A stretch of DNA of 64,000 bases, taken from the NCBI GenBank assembly GCA_033977485.1, contig CM066982.1:39224218-39288217 (forward strand), in the 5' to 3' direction. The position numbers were made by a program, and so were the translations under genes. The stretch is from Hydrangea macrophylla (taxonomy: Eukaryota; Streptophyta; Magnoliopsida; Cornales; Hydrangeaceae). This document shows positions 1-9,649 of this stretch, piece after piece (the first letter of the stretch is position 1; each line of letters opens with the position of its first letter). The notes below the pieces were generated by a model. That model had not been told where the DNA came from. It saw nothing but the letters and a program-made list of their open reading frames with translations, and searched no databases.

Positions 1-674
1 TCATAGGTGACACTATCATTCATAGGGCTCTCCTTGACTTAGGAGCTAGTGTTAATCTCATACCTTATCACGTCTATCAACAATTAGGACTAGGTGAACT
101 GAAACCTACGGCCGCTACTATACAATTAGCGGATCGTTCTATTAAAATTCCAAGAGGAATCGTCGAGGACGTCTTGGTTAAAGTTGATAAATGTTATTAT
201 CCTGTCGACTTCATGGTCCTTGACACTGAACCCGTGCTAGATGCTAGGAAACATACTCCTGTCATTCTAGGCCGTCCATTCTTAGCAACCGCCAACGCAC
301 GTGTTAACTGTCGGACGGGGGTAATGAAAGTGTCATTTGGGAACATGAACTTAAAATTAAACGTTTTTAATGCTATGGATCAACCTCCTAAAAACGACGA
401 TTCCCTATGTGTGGAGGGTAGTGAGGTTACACGGAATATTGAGCCTAAGAACGTAATAAATATAAGTGCGGGAAATAATATAGCGGACGATGATGAGTGG
501 ATGAATCCTAATCTCGTGGACCCTAATGCGGAATCTACTCGGAAGGTAAGAAATCGATTTGAACATAATGACACACCGTCAATCGAATTACTTCGAAGCG
601 ACGTAGTTTCTGCTTACCATCGGGCTCTTCCTGACATCTTAAAGGGTTCACAGTCTGATTTTCAACCTCCATAA
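1..674 (+). CDS. gag-protease polyprotein, C-terminal part (retropepsin)
   Basis: The frame is open from base 3 to the TAA at 672-674, giving about 223 residues of a protein that begins outside the window. Near its start it has the retropepsin flap context [12 protein letters not shown], where D-L-G-A-S replaces the usual D-T-G/D-S-G; Element 8 has the same variant, so it is typical of this lineage and not damage. A second protease landmark, VILGRPFL, lies at about residue 90. The last 100 residues are polar and unlike the linker that leads to reverse transcriptase in Element 8. Retropepsins cleave Gag and Pol in the particle. No stops or frameshifts are visible. The missing pol is the main oddity. 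Confidence 0.85.
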   Translation, partial: IGDTIIHRALLDLGASVNLIPYHVYQQLGLGELKPTAATIQLADRSIKIPRGIVEDVLVKVDKCYYPVDFMVLDTEPVLDARKHTPVILGRPFLATANARVNCRTGVMKVSFGNMNLKLNVFNAMDQPPKNDDSLCVEGSEVTRNIEPKNVINISAGNNIADDDEWMNPNLVDPNAESTRKVRNRFEHNDTPSIELLRSDVVSAYHRALPDILKGSQSDFQPP

Positions 675-720
675 GTCTTGAGCTAGAACGGTCTAGCTAA
701 AGACGTAAAAGATAGCGCTT

Positions 721-738
721 CTTGGGAGGCAACCCAAG
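721..738 (+). other. Short RNA hairpin after gag-protease
   Basis: CTTGGGAGGCAACCCAAG folds into a six-base-pair stem with loop AGGCAA. The GGGAGGCAA core recurs in Element 8 after its small ORF (near 33130), and a degraded form occurs in Element 3 (near 12500), though the stem is weaker there. Function unknown. Confidence 0.55.
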
Positions 739-885
739 CTTGATTTCGTCTGTTTCTTTGATTTTTGGATGTTTTTGAGTCGTTTTGGTCAGTTTTGGAG
801 TTTTTCTGGACAGGTTTGGGGGTTGGAATTAATTTATTTTAATAGTGTATACATAATTTTAACCAAAAAATGGAAAAAACTGGAT

Positions 886-1044
886 TCGCGCGCGCGACCC
901 GCTCGCGCGAGACGTCGCTCGCGCGGCCCGCTGGCGCGAGTTGGCCCCTTAGTGTTTTTCCTTTCTTTTCCCTTATATGAGCTCTCAGCATTTACTCGCG
1001 CCTGTTTTCGCGGGCGCGAGGTACCTCGCTGGCGCGAAACATTG

Positions 1045-1086
<42 letters not shown>

Positions 1087-1133
1087 CAGGATTCGCGCGC
1101 GCGACGGCCGCTCGCGCGGACCGCTCGCGCGAT
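886..1133 (+). repeat. GC-rich palindrome groups, internal region of Element 1
   Basis: Three groups (about 886-940, 995-1038 and 1091-1133) are built from short palindromes around TCGCGCGA, often in pairs separated by CCCG or similar. The same motif cluster occurs in the LTR at 3463-3595. A TATA-like CTTATATGAG lies near 971, between the first and second groups. The placement parallels the TTCGATCGATCGAA clusters of Element 8. Confidence 0.7.
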
Positions 1134-3175
1134 TCCCCCATTTTCCTGTTTTTCTATTTTGTTTTCTATATCTTTCTCCCTGCCTATTTTAGTTGTGTTT
1201 CTTTTCTGTTTTTGTTTATTTGGTTCAGTTTAGTTAGTGTTCGTTGTTTTAGTTGTTATATTTATACGTTTTCGTTTATTTCTTTTCGTTTATTTCATTT
1301 AGTTTAGTTTAGATTAGGTTATCGATTTATAATTTGTATTTCGATTTCCTTTACTTTAAATATTTTTGTTAGTTTCTTTTCTTTTATTAAGAAGTAACAG
1401 GTAACATTGAACTTTATTGCCATATTCCTTTGTGTCACCTGTGCTATGCTTGTCAAGATTAAGGTACTATCGTTCCTTCCTTACGTACTTCCCTTTCTTT
1501 CGATTTACTGTTTCATTGGGGACAATGAAAGGTTTAGGTTTGGGGGTATGCACTCACATGCACAATTATTATATATAGCAAAATTTTGAAAATTTTGAAA
1601 AATTTTCGATACTTGTGCTTTAATAAACGATGATTACCGACGTTTTTGCAATATACATTTGATACTTTTTGTTAGATAACTGTGATTGTTATAGAATGGT
1701 AAACAAGAGAAGATGTAATTAAATATTTACTGAAGTCATGATGTAACGTTTTAAGTTATGTATTGTTTGAATCGTAGTTTTATATCATAGATTTGCACAT
1801 AAACCTATGCACTGCACGTAGTTGATTGAATACATGTTTGTTGTGAACTATAATATGATTCGGATTTCTAGATAACACAAGGTGGAGACTAAGCCCAGTG
1901 AGCTTTTGAGCCTATCTTTTCTTTTTAGAGGGTTATAAATACATTATGTTTGTCGAATTTCATTGAAATAGCGCATTAACTTGTTGTTTAGTCTCATTAT
2001 TCTTGTTTTGGTTGATAGTCAAGTAAAATCTTTGTTACCATGCTAAATAATCTTCCGTCGTAAACATTGAAGAACCATATAACCCTAGGAAATGATTTCA
2101 GGCCTTCTTTGTTTACTGCCGGCCGATAAAAGATAAAATTTCCTTAGTTCTCCCTTTTGAGCCATTAAAATGCCGTTTTCTTTCTTTAATTACCATTATC
2201 CTTGTTTTTGCTCCAATTTGGCCAACTTGGAGTTCACTTCTGAAAGATTGATCACCTTTTAGTGGTGTTAAGGCGATGTGTGATTGAGAAGAAGAAGTAA
2301 ATAAGATGATTATTGGGGTAGTTGCTTGGTATTCAATGAATAATCATTTGAGAAGCAAGAAAAGAAAAAGGAGAAAAAAAAAATGAAAGAAAAGAAGAAA
2401 AATGAATGAAAAGGAATGAAGAGAAAGAAAAGATGAAAAGTTTGTAGAAGAAGAATGAAAGAGATCGAACATGCCTTACAATGCAATTCTGAAACTACTT
2501 GATATGTCCGTTCTATCCTTTCTCATTACCTGAGCCATATTACAACCTTTGAAAAGTCCTATTTGATCCTAGAAAAGATGGTTTGGATATGTAAACGATG
2601 GGAGAGGGATTAAAACATGGTAATGAGTTAATTTTTCTTGATTATTGGCATCCTATTCATGAGACTACTGTTCTTTTGTGTCATGCGTCTTTTTCGAGTC
2701 ATATGTGAGCACTTCTTGTTTTGAAAACATATTTCCTTTACTCACATATATTAGAAAAATTAGACCTGTTTCTGAGTGTTTCATTTGAGAGTGTAATTAA
2801 CATTGTGAGATTCGTAGTCGAGACATAGTTAAATGGTTATCCGAGTTATATTCCAAATTCACGACAGGCGCGTGTTCATTTGACTACCATATCACACACG
2901 TGCAATTTTATGAGAAACTCTATTGATTTATACGATGCATGCACTTGATTGTTTCTCATGATATAGGTGAACGTTTGATTCCGTTTCTTCTTGTTCGGTA
3001 TTCTATTTCAAATCTTTGTTGTATAATAAGGAGTATTGAATATTATGTTTTTTGTTTTTAATAAAACTTTTTAAATTTATAAGTTAATAAATATGGTTGT
3101 GGGTAACTTGTTGACAAGAACCCTCACGAGACTTCACTCGTCCGACTAGGGACACCTAGGGGTTTAAAAGGCTTG

Positions 3176-3206
3176 TTGCATATGCTAAATGCAATCGTGA
3201 TCCATA
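3176..3206 (+). other. Conserved 3' UTR hairpin, Element 1 version
   Basis: TTGCAT at 3176-3181 can pair with ATGCAA at 3189-3194. The loop and a downstream CATA at 3203-3206 could form a second helix. The same arrangement occurs in Elements 3 (16783-16817) and 8 (37301-37335). Confidence 0.5.
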
Positions 3207-3462
3207 CGAAAATGGAGTAGTATTTTATTATTAGTTTTTATTTTAGTTTTGCTCGAGGACTAGCAAAATGTAGGTTTGGGGGTGTGATCGGGAGAGAACT
3301 AATCCTATTTATACGCCTTAACGAGCATTTGTTAGTACCTTTTTATCCTGTTTTTGTATATTTTTACTTTGTTTTCTAGTTTCTGACAGGTTTTGGAAGA
3401 AATCAACTAAACCAGGCTAAACAGGGTGAAAAAGCAGAGCTAAAGAAGCTGAAAAAGCCAAG

Positions 3463-3595
3463 CCGCGCGCGCGACCCGCGCCCGCGAAATCCGAGAATCG
3501 CTCGCGCGATCCGCTCGCGCGAGAACCCAGAATCGCTCGCGCGATCCGCGCGCGCGAAGGCCAATTGTCGCGCTCGCGCGACCCGCTCGCGCGAT
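3463..3595 (+). repeat. GC-rich palindrome cluster in U3 of Element 1 LTR
   Basis: Four pairs (eight arms) of GCTCGCGCGA-like palindromes lie about 140 bp upstream of the TATA box. They occupy the same place as the first six-site palindrome cluster in the Element 8 LTR, but with a different core (GCGC in place of GATC). Confidence 0.75.
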
Positions 3596-3736
3596 ATGTC
3601 CAAAAACCAAAGTTGCGTATTTCAGTATACTGAAGACTCCTGTGCAAACGAGACTGCTAAACGACGTCCAGACTGTAAATTACATGCGTTTCAGTTCGTT
3701 TCGGGTTGGGAAGCCTTCCAAAGCTTGTGTAAACTC

Positions 3737-3744
3737 TATATATA
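3737..3744 (+). promoter_or_regulatory. TATA box of Element 1 LTR
   Basis: TATATATA in context CTCTATATATACTT, downstream of the palindrome cluster. This is the expected layout of an LTR promoter. Confidence 0.6.
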
Positions 3745-4765
3745 CTTAGTTTTAATAGTTTTTAGGGGTTGGCAATTACTATACACACAATATACAACCA
3801 TACTTCCAGCCATTGAAGGGAGGGAAGCAAGGAGAAGAAGAAGAAGACCAAGGGTTTCCATGGCCTCCTCCATCAACCTCTTGCTATCTATCACTTCCAT
3901 GGACGGCTAGATCATAGATCTAGGGTTTCAATGAAGCCCTAGACGAGTAATAGGGTTTTATTTATGTTTTTATTTCAGTTTTATTATGTGTGGATGACAG
4001 TCACATGTTTAGAGGATTTTTATAAATAAATCGTACTTCTATTGATTAAATCATTGCTTTCAAAGTTTATTCTTGTCTTAGATCTATTTTGAATGTGATG
4101 TGCTCAACGATCTATTCTTGCTGTGCTTGTTTAGATTGTTTACATGTGATGGTGCTTTATTGATTCGTGCTATCAAGTATCCGAATAGTCCATGCCTAGG
4201 TTAGACGGATGAGATCACAACCCTAGTTTAGTGTGAGATGATTCGTGCTATCCGAAGATGGATTATGTTGGTGCTTGAACCATGAGTATCTTCTTGTCGG
4301 AGGAATTGGGCTTGTAGCTACAATTCCCCATATTCATCCAATGTAATAAGCTAAAATAATTCATAAATATTCCTATTATGAAGCTAGTGGTGGATTTGCA
4401 ATCCTAGGTTCCCTTAAACATTATTTAAAACAACTATTTAAATTGCTTTCCTAGTTTAGATTTATTTTTATGCTCTTAGTTTAATTTAAAATCCAAATCA
4501 AAATCCGTTTTTCCTAATTAATTAGACTTAGGTTTTAAAATTAAGTTGCTGTAGTAATCAATCTCTGTGGGTTCGACCTTTACTTCCACACTGCAAATCC
4601 TTTGAAAAGTAAAGAATACTTTTATATCTTGATTCTGACAACATCAAAGAGCATGCCAATACAAGCAGGAATACCGAACACCATTACTGCATCGGTCAAG
4701 GCGTCAGCATGAGAAGCGTCAAAACTTGGGGAAGATTTCATCCCTTTCCAAACTGCCAAAAGCTA

Positions 4766-5570
4766 ACCGTCTTTCTTCATGCAACATAAGTCCATGAGTG
4801 GCTGTTGATGATCTTCCTTTCTCCTTGCAACATAAGTCCATGAGTGGCTGTTGATCGTCTTTCTTCATGCAACATAAGTCCATGAGTGGCTGTTGATGAT
4901 CTTCGTTTCTCCTTGCAACATAAGTCCATGAGTGGCTGTTGATCGTCTTTCTTCATGCAACATAAGTCCATGAGTGGCTGTTGATGATCATCTTTCTTCA
5001 TGCAACATAAGTCCATGAGTGGCTGTTGATGATCTTCCTTTCTCCTTGCAACATAAGTCCATGAGTGGCTGTTGATCGTTTTTCTTCATGCAACATAAGT
5101 CCATGAGTGGCTGTTGATGATCTTCTTTCATCTCCTTGCAACATAAGTCCATGAGTGGCTGTTGATGATCTTCTTTCATCCTAGCAACATAAGTCCATGA
5201 ATGGCTGTTGATCTTTCATCTTTCTTCATGCAACATAAGTCCATGAGTGGCTGTTGATGATCTTCTTTCATCTCCTGGCAACATAAGTCCATGAGTGGCT
5301 GTTGATCTTCCTTCATGCAACATAAGTCCATGAGTGGCTGTTGATTTCCTTCCTTTGTTCATGCAACATAAGTCCATGAGTGGCTGTTGATGATCTTCTT
5401 TCATCTCCTTGCAACATAAGTCCATGAGTGGCTGTTGATCTTCCTTCATGCAACATAAGTCCATGAGTGGCTGTTGATTTCCTTCCTTTGTTCATGCAAC
5501 ATAAGTCCATGAGTGGCTGTTGATGATCTTCTTTCATCCTAGCAACATAAGTCCCTGAGTGATTTTTGAT
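4766..5570 (+). repeat. Minisatellite array 1 of Element 2 (about 18 units)
   Basis: About 18 copies of a conserved core of roughly 29 bases (GCAACATAAGTCCATGAGTG followed by GCTGTTGAT) are separated by variable 12-22-base linkers of the type GATCTTCTTTCATCTCCTT. Unit length therefore varies from about 41 to 51 bp. The reverse complement array with the same core occurs in Element 9 at about 50360-51260. Reading frames through it are by-products of the repetition. Confidence 0.9.
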
Positions 5571-5696
5571 CACCCTCCTCTTTCAATAATCAAAACCTTA
5601 ACTGCCTCAGGCCATCTCCGTATCCCTCATAGAATGATACCTTAACTCCCATTTAAAGGACGTATTTCCTTCTTCCTAGCAGAGTACATTATCCTC

Positions 5697-6790
5697 CAGC
5701 TCCCGGAGGCCCTGACCGGCCCCCTTGGATTGAGCGCCAAAAGAGATTCTCCGAGAACCCTACATCATCCCCCGAGGACAGAAACCGATAGATACCAGCT
5801 CCCGGAGGCCCTGACCGGCCCCCTTGGATTGAGCGCCAGAAGAGATTCTCCGAGAACCCTACATCATCCCCCGAGGACAGAAACCGATAGATACCAGCCC
5901 CCGGAGGCCCTGACCGGCCCCCTTGGATTGAGCGCCAAAAGAGATTCTCCGAGAACCCTACATCATCCCCCGAGGATAGAAACCGATAGATACCAGCTCC
6001 CGGAGGCCCTGACCGGCCCCCTTGGATTGAGCGCCAAAAGAGATTCTCCGAGAACCCTACATCATCCCCCGAGGACAGAAACCAATAGATACCAGCTCCC
6101 GGAGGCCCTGACCGGCCCCCTTGGATTGAGCGCCAAAAGAGATTCTCCGAGAACCCTACATCATCCCCCGAGGATAGAAACCGATAGATACCAGCTCCCG
6201 GAGGCCCTGACCGGCCCCCTTGGATTGAGCGCCAAAAGAGATTCTCCGAGAACCCTACATCATCCCCCGAGGACAGAAACCAATAGATACCAGCTCCCGG
6301 AGGCCCTGACCGGCCCCCTTGGATTGAGCGCCAAAAGAGATTCTCCGAGAACCCTACATCATCCCCCGAGGACAGAAACCGATAGATACCAGCTCCCGGA
6401 GGCCCTGACCGGCCCCCTTGGATTGAGCGCCAAAAGAGATTCTCCGAGAACCCTACATCATCCCCCGAGGACAGAAACCGATAGATACCAGCTCCCGGAG
6501 GCCCTGACCGGCCCCCTTGGATTGAGCGCCAGAAGAGATTCTCCGAGAACCCTACATCATCCCCCGAGGACAGAAACCGATAGATACCAGCTCCCGGAGG
6601 CCCTGACCGGCCCCCTTGGATTGAGCGGCAAAAGAGATTCTCCGAGAACCCTACATCATCCCCCGAGGATAGAAACCGATAGATACCAGCTCCCGGAGGC
6701 CCTGACCGGCCCCCTTGGATTGAGCGCCAAAAGAGATTCTCCGAGAACCCTACATCATCCCCCGAGGACAGAAACCGATAGGCCCTAACC
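5697..6790 (+). repeat. 99-bp minisatellite array 2 of Element 2 (11 units)
   Basis: Eleven near-identical 99-bp units start CTCCCGGAGGCCCTGACC; successive starts at 5700 and 5799 give the period. Because 99 is a multiple of three, long open frames run on both strands (352 and 373 codons). The related array in Element 9 (49653-50230, reverse complement) has 157-bp units that contain an additional stretch of about 58 bp. Two partial, more divergent units follow at about 6790-7020 and retain pieces of that additional stretch. Confidence 0.95.
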
Positions 6791-7890
6791 GGCTCTTTTG
6801 GATTGAGCATTGCGAGATCTGACCAACCACGAGAGATTCAGAGATGGATCCTGGTTCTAGGTCAAGAATTGAAGAGAGATTCTTAGAGAGTCCATCAGCT
6901 CCCGAAGGCCCTAACCGGCTCTTTTGGATTGAGCATTACAAAATCTGACCAACTACGAGAGATTCAGAGATGGATCCTGGTTCTAGGTCAAGAATTGAAG
7001 AGAGATTCTCAGAGAGTCCCCTACCATCCCAGCAGAAGATAACAGAAGTCCGAACCAATTCTCTGGACTTTGTCATCATAAGGATCGGCCAACGATTGAA
7101 AATATCACCCGCAGTCAAATCACCCGAATTCCCAGGGCAAGCACTATCTATTCGCAATTCAAGGATCCGTGTCCACTGATTATCATGAGCTTTCTCACCT
7201 GTCAGTCATCGTGAGTTTCCTCACTTATCGCGAGCTTCTTCACTCCGGTTATCTCACCTGTCAATTATCGTGAGCTACCTATTATGAGCCTCCTCGCTTT
7301 GGTTATTATAAAACTGTCGGTTATCATTAACTCCCTCACCTATGGGTTATCTTTAGTTATCATCCTCAAAGACCCCACATCCGATCCCATTCGCTTGTAA
7401 AGCACACTTCCCGTAATTCCAGAAGTTTGCCCCTAGACCCAGAGTCTTCTAAACCTTGCTGCCCTTATCCGAGTCATCCACCACATCACAGTCGCAAACA
7501 CTAGCACAACACCAGCCACTCGGAGTGGCACACCCCACAGCACTTGCTCATACCAGGGTCATAACACTAGACATGATAGGACTCATGACACAATTCATAT
7601 CACATCCATGCATTGCATATCGCTCTTATAGCATAGCATCCGCCTGATTGTTGTGTATGTGCATGTGTGATTTATTCCTTTTTACCCTGAACTACGTCCT
7701 GGTCTGATTCCCCTTGGGATACGTAGGCAGCTCACGCAGAGCACGACCAACACTGACCTCAGCATCCTTGCATCTTTTGCAACGCTTTTATCCTAAATCT
7801 ATAGCCTCCAAAAAGTCCTGTCTCTTCAAAGCTTTGGCACTCGCTTGCGACATGCGTTGCCTCGCAAGTTCATGCCAAAGAGGGGCAAAC
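6791..7890 (+). other. Element 2 spacer between arrays and 3' LTR
   Basis: No gene is visible. It contains two divergent copies of a roughly 127-bp unit (near 6830 and 6957), short GTGAGCTTCCTCAC-type repeats near 7190-7340, and an inverted CTACG...CGTAG motif near 7690-7725 that also recurs in Element 9. The last bases (CCAAAGAGGGGCAAAC, 7875-7890) are the polypurine tract. Confidence 0.75.
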
Positions 7891-8182
7891 TGTAGACACC
7901 CCATTTTGTCGGCTAACAGATTTAGGAGACCCATAGCTTGGTGGTTCACAATGATCGAAAAAGGACTCAAAAGGACTACTGGAAGTTGGTTCTATTTCTC
8001 AAAATGCTCAGAATGACCAAAATGCCCCTGAAAGCCATAAAACTCCCAGATGTGGTCCCAAAGCTCTGGAAACATGCTACGTCGTAAGAAAAGTATTCAA
8101 ATGAGTTTTAAAAGAAAAATCGGATGAAATCGTCAGCTTCCAGAGACCCCCGGAAGTCCCGGAAGCTCCCGGAAAGTCCCCG

Positions 8183-8420
8183 TTGACCGGTTTGACCAAG
8201 GTTTGACTAGGTTTGACCAAGGTTTGACCAGGTTTGACCAAGTTTGACCGAGTTTGACCTAAATCGTCCGAATTCAACAGAATCATTTTAAAACATGAAT
8301 AAAAGTGTTAAAACAAGTTCCAAAAGAAAATCGAGCGAAAACATCAGCTCCCGGGAACTCCCGGAGGTTTCCAGAACTTCCCGGGAATCCCAGGTTTGAC
8401 CAGTTTGACCAAAATTTGAC
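8183..8420 (+). promoter_or_regulatory. W-box cluster in Element 2 LTR
   Basis: Eleven TTGAC cores, most as TTGACC, are packed into about 240 bp; eight of them are nearly tandem between 8183 and 8260. TTGAC[C/T] is the binding core of WRKY transcription factors. The cluster lies about 600-800 bp upstream of the TATA box and is kept in reverse orientation in both Element 9 LTRs (eight cores each) and in reduced form at 20812-21015. WRKY control is inference. Confidence 0.6.
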
Positions 8421-8780
8421 TTTGGAACCGGGGCGCCGAAACAATTTTCAGATATTTTTCATGGATACTAGAGGTCAATAGCTTTCCAACGGTATATCGC
8501 ACATAATTTCTGGATTTAAAACGAATTTATTATGAATTTCCAAAGGCGAAAAAGGCGATCAAATCGGCTTTTATCGCGAATACCGCAAAACTTTTCAAAG
8601 TGACCTATCCCCGAACTATTTTTTATGTAAAGTAGACTCCATTACCTTTCCAACGGTATATCACAACCTCAATTTGGAGTTCGTATGCATTTTCTGTGAA
8701 TTTCGGACGAAATAGGGCCTTTTCGCGAATACCGGAACTTCAGGGGGCCTAAACAGCATTATCTGGATGAAGGGAGGAGC

Positions 8781-8841
8781 AGTGCCGCCGCGGCACTGGC
8801 CCACTGCCGCCGCGGCACTGGCCCAGTGCCGCCGCGGCACT
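8781..8841 (+). repeat. Triplicated GC palindrome in Element 2 LTR
   Basis: Three 22-bp units each hold AGTGCCGCCGCGGCACT or a one-base variant, an inverted repeat around one central base. The unit includes GCCGCC, the core of the ERF-binding GCC box. Related LTRs have one to three versions (21381-21440, 48024-48062, 58914-58955). Confidence 0.75.
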
Positions 8842-8996
8842 CCCCTCCAGAACAGTGAGTTTTTGTAATTTATTTTGGGGGTCCAATTTGATATATTAAA
8901 AACCAAAACGACGTAGTTTTGATTCCCAGCTTATTTTGGACCAATGGGAGACCATTTTAAACCTTTTAAAACTCTATTTACCACCCCTCCTTTGCC

Positions 8997-9004
8997 TATA
9001 AAAG
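8997..9004 (+). promoter_or_regulatory. TATA box of Element 2 LTR
   Basis: TATAAAAG follows a CCAAT-containing stretch at about 8940. Equivalent boxes are CTATATAAA at 21582 and its reverse complement in Element 9. Transcription should start about 30 bp downstream, near the purine-rich GAGAGAGAAAG leader. Confidence 0.65.
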
Positions 9005-9649
9005 AAGCCATTTACTTCCATTTAGAGGAGAGACATGGAAGCTTAGAGAAAGCTTAGGAAGAAACTCTAGGGAAATATAGAGAGAGAAAGAGAAGAAGTA
9101 GTCTTCTTCTTCCATTTTTTCCAATCAAAGTGAGTTCTAATCTTGTTTTCCTCCACCATTTTTCTATATACTTCATCATCAATATACCCAATCACCATTC
9201 TTGAGCATTCTTGAGTTAGGAAGCTACTTCCATGTCCAAATGTCAAAATCTATGAGTGAAACACCAAGCTACAAGTCCAAAATCATATTGATTATCATCT
9301 ATTGATTGTTATTTACTTGCTTGTTCATATTATGTTCATCTCTTCTTAATCTCATTTCTTTTTATTTTCTTTATTTACTTACTAGTTTATCATCATCTAA
9401 GTGATGACATGAAGTTTGGGGTGAGTGAATCCTTATGGATAGTAGCTCTTGACCTCAAAAACATGTTTGATAGATGATGATCATAACCTCAATACTTCCA
9501 AGATGTTCTTGAAATGTATTGAAGTTATGTCCAAAATAAAAATGAATCTCTCCAATAATATTGGGAGTTCTTTGATTATTCAAGGTTGGATGAGGTTCTA
9601 AGTGGTCACATGGTCATCTCAAGAGTTTAAGTTCATCCTTTGAACATCT

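Larger units (their letters stand above)
675..3284 (+). other. Element 1 3' untranslated region
   Basis: No credible gene is present. The region holds a short hairpin just after the stop codon, GC-rich palindrome groups between 886 and 1133, an oligo-A run at about 1048-1082, a purine-rich stretch near 2340-2460, and a block at about 3110-3230 that also occurs before the 3' LTR of Elements 3 and 8. The final bases before 3285 (TAGGTTTGGGGGTG) are the polypurine tract that primes plus-strand synthesis. Confidence 0.7.
1..4646 (+). mobile_element. Element 1: Athila-like gag-protease-only LTR retrotransposon, 3' part
   Basis: The window opens inside this Ty3/gypsy element. What is present is the end of a gag-protease reading frame, a 2.6-kb untranslated region and a complete 3' LTR starting TG after a purine-rich tract and ending CA. 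The reading frame stops just past protease, and no reverse transcriptase, RNase H or integrase follows before the LTR, so the element looks non-autonomous. Its 3' untranslated region resembles those of Elements 3 and 8 in order and in short conserved blocks, which places it near Athila. The right border abuts sequence matching the interior of Element 9, so it was inserted into Element 2. The 5' LTR and target duplication lie outside the window. Confidence 0.85.
3285..4646 (+). repeat. 3' LTR of Element 1 (1362 bp)
   Basis: It begins TGATCGGGAG directly after the polypurine tract and ends ACATCA. The U3 part holds the GC-rich palindrome cluster and a TATA box at 3737-3744. Immediately to the right the sequence switches to material matching the inside of Element 9 (reverse complement near 51390), which fixes the end. 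The other LTR is outside the window, so its age cannot be read. Confidence 0.8.

Noticed and set aside
769..1233. 154-codon frame after the protease of Element 1
   Set aside because: It runs through GC palindromes and an oligo-A tract; composition is not protein-like and nothing similar occurs in the relatives.
4766..5570. CRISPR-like array (regular core with variable spacers)
   Set aside because: Plant retrotransposon interior, spacers are related to each other, no cas genes; the same array recurs in Element 9. It is a minisatellite.
5689..6810. Long repetitive proteins of 352 and 373 codons on both strands
   Set aside because: They follow from a stop-free 99-bp unit; no start context or domain, and the related 157-bp array does not keep such long frames.
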